Positions 24,901 through 33,100 of a stretch of 64,000 nucleotides of DNA are shown one piece after another. A model generated the notes under the pieces. That model made no database searches and was not told the origin of the DNA. It was given only the letters and a program-made list of their open reading frames with translations. Origin of the DNA: Formicarius rufipectus (taxonomy: Eukaryota > Chordata > Aves > Passeriformes > Formicariidae); the NCBI GenBank assembly GCA_013399695.1, contig VXAU01002292.1, positions 941,670 to 1,005,669 of the forward strand, given 5' to 3'. Position 1 is the first letter of the stretch; each line of letters begins with the position of its first letter. Both the position numbers and the translations under genes were made by a program.

Positions 24901-26575
24901 ACTAAAGCAGAGAAAATCTTTACTGACTGATTATCAATCACCCAGGGGGAAAAAAAATAAAAAATTTAAAAGGCCTATGATAGGAAGCAAAAATTTCTTA
25001 AGCTGCTAGAGGGCAGCAAGTATCACCCGAGAGGGGAAAAAGTACTCTATTATGTGAAAACTTACCTTTCCTCTCTTGTTTGAAATGCAAACTAAAATAG
25101 GATGGTCAGTCCCTAAATGCTGCAGATAACAGGATTGAAAGCTATTCTGTTCACCAATTCATAGCTGCTTTATTTTAATTTGCTTTCTTAATTAAAAATC
25201 TGATAGGCTGAGCCAGGTGTTTGTCTACCCCAGCCAACAGGCCTGTGAAGGACCACTATATCTCTGCCTTTTCTGTGGTACCTGCTGCTGGCTATGTGTG
25301 CAAAATAAACTGCAGAGGGAAGGAAGAGGAACCCAGTAGCAGCGCTGCCCTAGAGGCACAGAGCCTGTTTAACCTGCAGTGTCTCATTTGGTCCAGGTTT
25401 TGACTCTGATTTCTGAATTACTCTCCTGAGTGCCAAGTCTACACCCACAGAAACCTCAACTACAAGGTTCATCCCCCGGCAGTCAAACAAGAGGCACAGA
25501 CACCTGCTTTAAAAACAAAAGATGCTCCACCTCCTCTGCAGCATCTTATAAGGATTGATACTAGTAATAAACATACCTCTTTTGTATCTCTCCTCTGATG
25601 CTTCAGCCTGTTTCAGAGCAGTTTCTTCAGCTACAGTAATATAGGCATTAAGAAACCTGGTGCTTTTGATGAGGGACAGGCACCGCTGGCAGAGCTCCGT
25701 AGGAGTGACACGTCCCTCCTTCAATGCCTCGGACACCTGAAAGTGTCACCAAAAACAGCTGGGAAGAAATGAAACCCTCTAACACTTCCTTTTAAGTGTC
25801 AGTGAGCCAGGCAGTATTTTATTCTGGCCAGAGACATACAATCAATCCTCCCAGCCACATATGACCCTTTCACGACTTTTCGCATATCGATAAATTTTAG
25901 TAAAAAAGAAATTAACATTCATTGGTTCTAAGTTACATGATTCTCTTAATTTAATTAGTGTTCGGTCCTTTATTGGTTAACTTCGTCCATGTTCTTTGGT
26001 TCTCTTACCATTCTTCCTTAAGACTAAGAGTATCTAACTTTCGGACTATGCCTTTCTTAATCCCCCCTTTATTTTCTGGTTCCTCTAACATGTATTTGAA
26101 GGACTATAAATTTGACATCCCAGATGTCTAACCTTTAAATCCCCCAAGCTTTGTTTATTGAAGTTTATCAGAGCTAGTCCAGAGAAACTCAAAGCTTCGG
26201 NNNNNNNNNNNNNNNNNNNNNNNNNNNNNNNNNNNNNNNNNNNNNNNNNNNNNNNNNNAAAAAAAAAAAAAAAGACCCTACCCTCTACCACTGATTAAAA
26301 TTTTATTAAAGTTATGTAATTTCCGACAAAAGCGCAACCCCGCTTTCAGGGCAGAGGTGCCCCGGGGCAGAACGGGCATGAGGCGCGATCCCCGCCGAGG
26401 GAATGAGCCCACCAGGAGAAGGCGCTCCCAGGGGACCCGCCGTGCCTCGAACCCCGCCGCCCAGGCGAGCGGCGACGCGACGGGGCCCCGACCCCCTTGC
26501 GAGCCCGCCCCGCTCCTCGGCACCCCGGGAGGGCGGACTGGCCGCACTGACCTGGCGGAGAGAGGCGCGCAACAT
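12720..26575 (-). CDS. QRSL1: QRSL1: mitochondrial glutamyl-tRNA(Gln) amidotransferase subunit A (GatA), complete, 11 coding exons
   Basis: QRSL1 is the GatA subunit of the mitochondrial GatCAB complex. It releases ammonia from glutamine, which is used to convert Glu-tRNA(Gln) to Gln-tRNA(Gln) for mitochondrial translation. The joined exons give 1575 nt (524 aa plus stop; human is 528 aa as I recall). Coding exons, in gene order: 26552-26575, 25577-25736, 24397-24495, 22908-23004, 20970-21146, 18512-18687, 18291-18403, 16592-16784, 16085-16202, 13411-13616, 12720-12931. All introns are GT-AG and all phases agree. The amidase-signature triad is intact: Lys76 (in IPIAVKDNF), Ser171 (in TGGSSGGS) and Ser195 (in GSDTGGS). 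The start is the only ATG in exon 1 and gives the family's N-terminus, which forms part of the amidase fold rather than a classical presequence. It shares a promoter with RTN4IP1. I see no frameshift or premature stop. Confidence 0.95.
13411..13616 (-). CDS. QRSL1: QRSL1 coding exon 10
   Basis: Encodes residues 386 (split Gln) to 455 (split Gly). It includes the strongly conserved NYEKYFIKAQKVRRLI and the substrate-pocket region around DVLLTPTT and the NMAG end. Acceptor TTCTAG, donor GTGAGT. Confidence 0.93.
13951..14178 (-). mobile_element. CR1 3'-end fragment in QRSL1 intron 10
   Basis: On the minus strand it reads through the CR1 3' region: 'TTTTTTACCCAGGGAATGG', 'GGGCACTGGAACAGGCTCCC', 'GAGTTCAGGAAGTG', 'GGTTGGACTTGATGATC', then 'GGGTTCCTTCCAATT'. 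It has the same orientation as QRSL1. Confidence 0.8.
14178..16084. other. QRSL1 intron 10, remainder
   Basis: AT-rich intron. Apart from the polypurine tract at 14578-14720 I see nothing in it; open frames here show no family motif. Confidence 0.6.
14578..14720 (+). repeat. Polypurine tract (A/G-rich low complexity)
   Basis: About 140 bp that are almost entirely A and G on the plus strand (units such as GAAAAGAGAAAAAAG, ending GGGGGGAAAAAAAGGGAGGGG). It lies in QRSL1 intron 10, so the gene's transcript is pyrimidine-rich here. Tracts of this kind can form triplex (H-) DNA. Confidence 0.8.
16085..16202 (-). CDS. QRSL1: QRSL1 coding exon 9
   Basis: Encodes residues 347 (split Gly) to 386 (split Gln), including the conserved MYAATRREGFNDVVRGRIL motif. 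Acceptor TTTTCAG; donor GTAAGC follows 'AAACA', which joins to the G of exon 10 to give Gln386. Confidence 0.92.
16592..16784 (-). CDS. QRSL1: QRSL1 coding exon 8
   Basis: Encodes residues 283-346 and the first base of Gly347. Carries SLPHTRYSIVCYHVLC and the SNMARFDGL motif, both diagnostic for GatA. Acceptor TCTAAG, donor GTAAGG. Confidence 0.93.
16785..18290. other. QRSL1 intron 7
   Basis: A 1.5-kb AT-rich intron. I see no repeat or motif that I can name; overlapping open frames near 17770-18180 occur on both strands and look like chance. Confidence 0.6.
18291..18403 (-). CDS. QRSL1: QRSL1 coding exon 7
   Basis: Encodes residues 245 (split Gly) to 282: a variable stretch (GHDPKDSTT) followed by the conserved VSKLSIGIPK strand. 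It is separated from exon 6 by an intron of only 108 bp. Confidence 0.92.
18512..18687 (-). CDS. QRSL1: QRSL1 coding exon 6
   Basis: Encodes residues 186-245. It carries the nucleophile Ser195 in GSDTGGSTRNPAA, then GLKPTYGLISRHGLIP and NSMDVPGILTR, the core of the amidase signature. Acceptor CCATAG, donor GTATTA. Confidence 0.95.
18688..20969. other. QRSL1 intron 5
   Basis: A 2.3-kb AT-rich intron. I see nothing in it that I can name; the open frame at 18805-19041 (minus) has no family motif and no splice partner. Confidence 0.6.
20970..21146 (-). CDS. QRSL1: QRSL1 coding exon 5
   Basis: Encodes residues 127-186. It contains GSTDGVFGPVRNPW and the glycine-serine motif ITGGSSGGSAAAVS with catalytic Ser171. 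The linker between them is charged and variable, as in other vertebrates. Acceptor ATCTTAG, donor GTAAGA. Confidence 0.95.
21147..22907. other. QRSL1 intron 4
   Basis: A 1.8-kb intron in which I see no named repeat or RNA gene. Confidence 0.6.
22908..23004 (-). CDS. QRSL1: QRSL1 coding exon 4
   Basis: Encodes residues 95-127, with the conserved YNATVVQKLLDQGA helix and GKTNLDEFAMG. Acceptor TTTTCAG, donor GTGAGT. Confidence 0.94.
23005..24396. other. QRSL1 intron 3
   Basis: A 1.4-kb AT-rich intron; nothing recognised. Confidence 0.6.
24397..24495 (-). CDS. QRSL1: QRSL1 coding exon 3
   Basis: Encodes residues 62-95 and carries catalytic Lys76 in the motif GIPIAVKDNF, followed by TTCASNML. 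Acceptor ATGCAG, donor GTACAG. Confidence 0.95.
24496..25576. other. QRSL1 intron 2
   Basis: A 1.1-kb intron; nothing recognised. Confidence 0.6.
25577..25736 (-). CDS. QRSL1: QRSL1 coding exon 2
   Basis: Encodes residues 9-62 (VSEALKEGRVTPTELC..., LNAYITV). The exon opens with GTG directly after the acceptor CTTTCAG; this is an internal Val, not a start codon, because exon 1 supplies the ATG in phase 0. Confidence 0.94.
25870..26200. other. CpG-rich, AT-rich sequence of unknown origin next to the gap; possible ERV fragment
   Basis: This stretch differs from the surrounding intron. It is AT-rich but holds about seven CpG (in TTTCGCATATCGAT, TTCGGTCC, CTTCGTCC, TTTCGGAC, CTTCGG), whereas nearby intron sequence has nearly none. 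On the minus strand it contains a tract resembling a retroviral polypurine tract (AAAATAAAGGGGGGA) near 26063-26078 and a CCAATAAAGG near 25972. These traits fit a young endogenous-retrovirus remnant running into the gap, but no LTR pair or duplication can be shown. It could also be mis-assembled sequence. Confidence 0.3.
26201..26258. other. Assembly gap (58 N)
   Basis: A run of 58 N in QRSL1 intron 1, about 290 bp from QRSL1 exon 1. It is followed by a 15-base A run (26259-26273), so the gap may mark a homopolymer, GC-rich island edge or young repeat that did not assemble. Confidence 0.98.
26552..26575 (-). CDS. QRSL1: QRSL1 coding exon 1
   Basis: Eight codons (MLRASLRQ) from the ATG at 26573-26575 to donor GTCAGT. 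The family's usual N-terminus is of the form MLxxSLREV, and joining to exon 2 gives MLRASLRQVSEALKEG, which matches. The base at -3 is A. Confidence 0.92.
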
Positions 26576-26607
26576 GATTCCCCGCGGCCACAGCTGCCGC
26601 CTCCACC

Positions 26608-26670
26608 TCACGCCCGCTGAGCCGCCCCAGCCCCGACCCCGACCTGGCCGCAGCTGCTGCGCGCCGCCAT
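26608..26670 (-). CDS. Possible upstream ORF in the QRSL1 leader (20 codons)
   Basis: If QRSL1 transcription starts upstream of 26670, its leader would carry an ATG inside the YY1-type AAGATGGCGGC motif, opening 20 codons (MAARSSCGQV...) that end in TGA 32 nt before the QRSL1 start. Its translation depends on the real start site, which I cannot see. Confidence 0.35.
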   Translation of the reverse strand: MAARSSCGQVGVGAGAAQRA

Positions 26671-26674
26671 CTTG
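26663..26674 (-). promoter_or_regulatory. YY1-type site (CAAGATGGCGGC)
   Basis: An exact AAGATGGCGGC core on the minus strand. This motif is known to sit just downstream of transcription starts on the sense strand, so it points to a QRSL1 start close to 26670-26690. Confidence 0.65.
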
Positions 26675-26694
26675 CCGCAACACCCTGCGGCCCC

Positions 26695-26699
26695 ATTGG
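26695..26699 (-). promoter_or_regulatory. CCAAT box 1 (NF-Y-type)
   Basis: ATTGG on the plus strand (CCAAT on the minus) within CCCCATTGGC. With the second box 31 bp away it forms a pair spaced by about three helical turns, common for NF-Y in divergent promoters. Confidence 0.65.
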
Positions 26700-26725
26700 C
26701 CGAGCCGCCAAGAAGGCGGGCGCCC

Positions 26726-26730
26726 ATTGG
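26726..26730 (-). promoter_or_regulatory. CCAAT box 2 (NF-Y-type)
   Basis: Second ATTGG, in GCCCATTGGCTG, the same orientation as box 1. It lies 194 bp before the RTN4IP1 start codon and 151 bp before the QRSL1 start codon. Confidence 0.65.
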
Positions 26731-26770
26731 CTGCGAGCGCGGAGGGCGGTGGGAGCGGCGCGGGCCCGGT

Positions 26771-26922
26771 GGCGGTACCGCAGTCCCGACGGCGATACCG
26801 CAGTCCCGACGGCGATACCGCGGCCCCTTGGCTGCCCCGGTGGTGATACCGCGGCCCCCCGGCTGCTTCGGCCCTCCGGCTCGGCCCCGGCGGCGATACC
26901 GCGGCCCCGCGGCTGCCCCGAC
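26771..26922 (+). repeat. Degenerate tandem repeat with core GGCGATACCGC before RTN4IP1
   Basis: Five copies of GRYGRTACCGC begin at 26771, 26791, 26811, about 26841 and about 26891. The first two units are exactly 20 bp (core plus AGTCCCGAC); later units grow to about 30, 50 and 32 bp and share GGCCCC...GGCTGC after the core. The array ends two bases before the RTN4IP1 ATG, so it forms its proximal promoter and/or 5' leader. Confidence 0.85.
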
Positions 26923-26923
26923 A

Positions 26924-27170
26924 ATGCTGTCGCGGGGGCTGTCGCGCTGTCGGGCGCTGCGCTGGGCAGGCGGGCGGCCGTCGGCCCGTGGGCTCCGCGC
27001 CTCTCCGCGGGCTCGGATCGCCATGCCCAGCTGGGTCATAGACCGGTACGGCAGCAACGAGGTGCTGCGCTTCACCAGGGACATGATGTTCCCCATCATA
27101 CACTTCCCGAACGAGGTCATCATTAGGGTTCACGCTGCCAGCCTGAACCCCATCGACCTCAGCATGAGAA
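26924..27170 (+). CDS. RTN4IP1: RTN4IP1 coding exon 1
   Basis: Encodes residues 1-83 (Ser83 split). An Arg-rich presequence (MLSRGLSRCRALRW...) is followed by MPSWVIDRYGSNEVLRF, then VHAASLNPIDLSMRS, the start of the GroES-like domain. The ATG has A at -3. Donor GTAAGT. The frame is also open upstream to 26672, but that part is promoter repeat. Confidence 0.92.
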
Positions 27171-30100
27171 GTAAGTGCCGGGCCAGGACGGCCGGGGCTG
27201 TGCCGAGTCACGGCCCCCGTGCCAGCAGTGGGCCCGGCTCTGCACAGCCCACGGGATGCCCCGAGCCACGTGTTGCCCTGAGCCCCTGGGACAGCGCCGC
27301 CGCCGGGAAACCTGGCTGTTGTCAGGGCAAGGACGGGACAAAAAGTCTTTTCAAGGGTTTAGGGAAGAACGGAATAAAACTCCGCTGAGGAGAGCGTGTG
27401 TGTTGCGGGGGTAAGCCTGTAACCGAGCGCCCAGCTGCAGTGCCCGCAGGCGTACGGCACACAAGACATTATCCTGCTATCGGTAGCGTGGCCCTGGTGG
27501 GCTTTTTCTCCTGGTCTCCTCCACTTTCCCTGTCGTCTGGGTGGTGGTGCTACTGTCTTGGCCATGAGACTTGGCCGTTCAGGGACCATCGTTCCCCCTG
27601 AGAGGTGATGGATTTTCCCATCTCTTTGAGGTAAATAGGGCCGAACATCAAAGTCAGTGCAAAGTCCACACGTGTCTTATAATACAGACCGTGGTGTTCG
27701 CTGCTATGCGCATCCTGAATTGGCCTCTGGGTACTTGCTGTCACCTCACTCGGGAAATCTGTATCTCTCACCTCCCAGCTCTTTGTAGTCGAAACATTGA
27801 ATCAGGCCTTAGTTATCAATTTCAAGGTTCAAAACAGGAGAAGGAAGTTGCAGTAGTAGAATACATTATATTTCATGTTGAGAAGTGATCTTGCGTATCA
27901 AACCAGATCCAGTAGAATATGCAAATATATCTGTAGAAAGTAGATATCTGCTGACAGAGGTGTAATCTGTGTTTCGTGTCTCTAATAAATGAATTTTAAA
28001 TCCTCTTTATAAATACTTGAGTCTTTGATTAAGGTACCTTTGCTAGCTGAGGATTCCTTTTAAATGACCCACTTGAACTGCTGGACTGCAGGTAGTATTT
28101 TGAGTCAGTTGTAAAAGTATTTGAAAGAAACTATGTTTTCATCTTGCTTTCAAGCTGCCTGCTTTTCTGTCTGTTTCTTTTCAGTATCAAGACCCTTTCT
28201 GTCCCTATAGGGTACCTATGCAGACTTGTCCAAACACTTGAATGGGTGTACATACCAGTTTGCAGTCTTTTTATAGGCTGAGCACAGTTATTAGAGGGTT
28301 AATTCTGAGACTTCACAACATTTATCGTACTGAATAGAAGTTCAGGTTACTCATCTTAGAAGATACACCGTAATAATTTTTACAGAGATGTTGATGTTGC
28401 TTTCTACTGTATTTTTTTGGAAAGACAAATGGAAAGCTTGAGGTTCTTTTGAATTTGTAGCTACATGATGCTGTTGGAAGACAGACCATTTCCAGCATTT
28501 CAGGTAGACTTAGAATGTCTGACAGTGCTACCATGTGCTAATTATTTTTATAGTGGAGAGCCATCTCATGGATAAGTAAGCCAGAATGGGATTTGCTCTT
28601 TATTTATAAAATCTATGGAAGTGTAAAATATTGCAGATTTTTTGTGAGCTTTGGTTATAGCAGAATGAGGCACATTTTGTACAGACAGTGCTTTCTAATT
28701 GGAATTATCCAGTTAGGAAATGAAAACTCGGTTTGGAATGTCATGGTTAATTTCATGTTTTGCAGGTGGTTATGGTGCTACTGCCTTAAATATGAAGCGG
28801 GATCCCCTGAAACTCAAAACTGAGGACACTGAATTTCCACTAACACTTGGTCGAGATGTCTCTGGTGTTGTTATGGAATGTGGACTGAGTGTGTCTTATT
28901 TCAAACCTGGAGATGAGGTGACACCACCAATCTCTTTTTTTCCTAACATGTATAGTTAAAATATGCTATGAGTTGTTGAACTTTCATTTTCCTCCTGAAT
29001 TTTTAATGTTGTTGCACTCTTAATGAGACCTATCTCGCAGTAAATTCCTAGAATGCTTTCTTTCCTTCATTTTTTCTTGGAAAAATGTAGTCTTTCAGAG
29101 ACTTGCTTCCGCAAGTTAATTTTATATCTTCTTTTTTAGTTTTCGGTCCATTGCAGTGGTAGCAAGAGTGGAATTTGTTTATTTGTAAGTGCACTGTCAA
29201 AATGAAGTTTCATTTTTGACTGAAGATAGAATTCTAAAAGGAAGGGATGGGATTAGTTGTGTTTTTTTGTGAGAAATTTAAGATGGAAACTTTGGTTTCA
29301 CCCAAGAACCACTTCATGGATTCCAATGTAAATACTAATGCTGTTTGCTTTCACCTTCACCAGTTGCTTTTACATTTCACCAGTTCTAGTATATCAAATT
29401 CTAGTATATCTGTGCAACCTCCACCCTTTAATCTGGGCTTTCCTGACATGGGAGTAGTTTGAGGGTTTGGAAAAATTATGTCTTGTACACAGTGCAACGA
29501 TACAATTGAACAATGATCTGGTTTGTGATTTTTTTTTTTTTTTTGTGTAAAGCTAAAACCGGTTTCTGATAAACAATTAAGACATTCTGCAAATGGGATA
29601 AAAGATTTCTTTAAGGAAGGAAACTTCTGTATACATACAATGGGGTGCACAGTTACAAAAACTGATATTTGTTTTCTGTTTGCTTTTAGGTGTGGGCAGC
29701 AATTCCTCCGTGGAAACAGGGTACTCTCTCTGAGTTTGTGGTAGCCAGTGGAAACGAGGTAAACTTTCAAAACTGTGGCTAACAGACAAAACCCCAAAGT
29801 TGTAAAGACTGGCATTCTGCTTCTTCAGTGTCTTAAGTGGCTGTTTCTTTCTTAATGCTTGGATTCATTTGTAGTCCAGCTAGTTATGAAGATGGTTGAA
29901 AAAGTGCAGTACACAATCTGCAAATCATTGAAGCTTGCTTAAATATTTCAGTGTCACATAGGATCTGCTGTGTGACTTAGATATGATTTTATTTCAGGTG
30001 TCTTTTAAACCAAAGTGTCTCAGTCACATAGAAGCTGCAGCCTTACCATATGTTGGTCTCACTGCATGGTCTGCACTGAACCAAGTGGGAGGACTGAACA

Positions 30101-33100
30101 AAAGTAATTGTAGTGGGAAAAGGTAAGTAAATAGTTCTGGTGCTAAAACTAAAAGTTTTTCACTTTTATATTGTTGACATGCTTGTAAGACGTGTTCAGC
30201 AGTGATGAAGGCTGTTATACCATGACATTCACAAAGACAGCTGCCTGAATCTGCTGATTCAATCTATACAGCTGCTGAGAGGCTTCTTTAAGGAGGCTCA
30301 GATGAGATCTGTAACTGAAGTGTGTACTGAGTCACTTGTTGCTCACTTCCACTATGTAGTGACTGTATAGAGGTAGAAGATGCTCAGAGAAGTTGTGGAT
30401 GCCCCATCCCTGGAAGTGTTTAAGGCCAGGCTGGATGGAGCTCTGGGCAGCCTGGTCTAGTGAAATGTGTCCCTGTCTATGGGAGGGGGTTCAGAACTAG
30501 ATGATCTTTCAACCCAGGCCATTCTATGATTCTGTGATAATCCAATATATATCTAATGCATGGACTCTATAGAGAATTTAAGGATGTTATCTCTAGAAAT
30601 TTATAGGGACTTTACCTTTCTACTTGTTGGAACAGTTAGCCAATGTCATATCCTCTGTTATTCTGGCAACTCACAAAAAGCCCTCTCAAGCACAGAGGCA
30701 TGGTTCACTCACTTCCTGCTGCATGAGCCATTTGGAGCAGACTGTTTTTCCAGCATTTTGTAGGAAAATGAGTAGGTGACTGAGTCTTATTTGACCTGCA
30801 GGCCAGAACTTTGATGAGGTCAGGAATGCAGACAAGAAGAGGAGGGTGTGCAAGACAAGCCGCCAATCAAATAGGAAAACTGTCTCTGTTTATCAGCCTG
30901 TTAATCTCACAATGGCAGATGAGGAAAAATGCATTGAAAGATTGGAGCAAATACCATTTTTCTTCTGATAATTGAATTTCACAGTTATTTTGACCTTTGG
31001 GTGTTTGAGTAAATAGATAGCAAGATCTTCAGAAGGGAAATAATGGCAGAAGTAAAAATATTGGAGTTGACAAATAATAATTAATATTACTATGCTGCAC
31101 CAAAAATTTAGGTCATAAAGTAATTATTGGGAGTAGGAGTCTAGATGCCTGACCCCTCTTATCTTGGCTGATACTTTGTAATGCAACACATTGCACAGAA
31201 TGCTTCATCTGTTGAAGTTCTTCACCTACTTCTTTAGAAGGTAATTGAGTGAGTGGTCGTTCATATGTCACAGTAAATTTCATCATGAAAATATTGAATA
31301 ATTGTTTGTTCAAAAGATAAACAAGGTTTTGAGAAAATGAAGCTGCAAAATTTAAAGGAATTTCAAAGAGATGTCATTGAAATTATCTTCCAGTTAGTAC
31401 TAAAATTCTAGATAATGCTGCCTCTTTATTTCTCAGTATTTAGACTTTTTTATTATCTTAACTTTCACATGTCAATAGAGTTAACCTAAAGCTATGTTAA
31501 GCCTTGCTTAATGTTTCTTTCCAATCTTCAGGTAAGTGTTCAAATTGTTAAAATTCAAACTGCATTTATAAAGTGTCCTTACATTTCATTTCTACTTTTA
31601 CGTTCCAAATGTTTAATTGCTCCAAAATTTCATTAAAAAAAATTAATGCACTTATAAAATGCTATATTTCCTACCTAGACATTTTAAACTGTAAAACCAG
31701 TAGCGAATGACTTACGTGATGGTACTTTTGTCTCACTGAAAAATTTCTTTTAGAAAAATATATAAAGTTCATTGAAAGGGCTGTGCAAAATTGTATTCCA
31801 TGAACTTTCAAGACAGTAGTTTGAAAATGCAAGCATTTATAGAACATTCCTTAATTATTTTAAATAATATATCTGGTAAGGAGTTACCTTCATATGTGAT
31901 TTTATGTAGCTCTTTTTGTGTTGTGTAGGTCTATGTAAATACCTATGTAGATGGGTGTATGTACACACAAGAGTATGTCTTATTTTGACAGAGCAGCTGT
32001 ATTCATTGATGAAAGCTACTTCACTGAACTTATTTTCAATGTTAAGACATCTTAAAAACAGCACAATTTTCCTTTTGGTGTGTATTGTTTTCTTTGTCTC
32101 TTTTAAGGTGGAAGGGTGGGCTTACCAGAAATACTTGCTAACTGTTCAGCATCTGACAGGATCTGCTGCATCTGCACACACTGTCACAGATTTTGTTGTT
32201 TCAAGTTACCTGAAGTGTGCTCACGTCATTTGTGAAGCCTCCTGCTTCACTATAATTCCAGTCATTTCTCCATAACTTTTATTCTCTACTGCTGTAACTG
32301 ATGTCAGTATTCTTGTACAAGCTAAAAGTGAATGTTCTTACTACCCTGAATGTTCAAAATGGTTCTGTTGCAGTTAAGTTTGCCGTGGAGACCTGGAGGG
32401 CTGCTCATACATGCCGCTGACCTGTGTCAGTAGAAAGGGGATATGCTTGTTCAGCGCTAACTGTTAAATACCTTACTTGCTGTATTCACAAAATGCACAA
32501 TAAAGACAAACCTGACAGTGAGAAGTTCTTGAAAGTGCTAACATTACAGTTAAGTAAATATCTTTATTTAATTAGAGGCAATATTTTACATTTTTAAGTA
32601 TACTGGGGAGGGACATTGGATTTTGTTACTGTAAGCTACTAACCATACACTCCTGGTTTATATTGCTACAATGAAAATTTGAGTGGTATAATACTCCAAG
32701 AAAATATTTTTTCAGTGTTTGTGCGTTACTTCATCCTTTGATCTGTTGAGAAGTACAAATTGAAGGTAGGTTGTAAAGATTCCTGATAGGGTAAACACTT
32801 CTTGATCCAGAAATAAATCTCTTGGGGATATTTTGTTGGCATAATAAAATTATTTTTAATTTTATAAATAAATAAAATTTATTCAATAATTTTATAGCAA
32901 TATAAAATTTCTGTATTCGATAAATACATTAATTTTTATTTTGCATGTTCCTGAGTCACTGAAAATTGTTAGTTGTTTATAATCCAGAGAAAATGTTAGT
33001 TCTTGATCTGTACACCCACCCACTCCCCACCCTCTGTGTGTTTTGGTGTGGGGGTCAAGAGCTGAAACAAGTCCTGTCTCTCTGATGCTAGTTTCTGACC

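Larger units (their letters stand above)
26330..27330. promoter_or_regulatory. CpG island over the QRSL1/RTN4IP1 head-to-head promoter
   Basis: Base composition changes sharply from AT-rich introns to GC-rich sequence dense in CpG. It covers the first exons of both divergent genes and the 348 bp between their start codons. No TATA box is evident, which is usual for housekeeping bidirectional promoters. Confidence 0.9.

Noticed and set aside
25509..25736. GTG at 25734-25736 as the start of QRSL1
   Set aside because: It directly follows a good splice acceptor and exon 1 supplies the ATG with the family's usual N-terminus in frame.
26085..26291. Frame running through the N gap
   Set aside because: The unknown bases make it meaningless as a coding sequence; at most it is part of a repeat.
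26672..26923. Open frame continuing 84 codons upstream of the RTN4IP1 ATG in frame
   Set aside because: It reads through the promoter tandem repeat and CCAAT boxes, is Arg/Pro/Gly-rich as expected from any GC-rich DNA, and has no counterpart in the known protein.
26312..27211. 299-codon frame on the minus strand across the CpG island
   Set aside because: It only shares frame with QRSL1 exon 1; the rest is intron, promoter and antisense RTN4IP1. Long frames are expected by chance in GC-rich sequence lacking stop codons.
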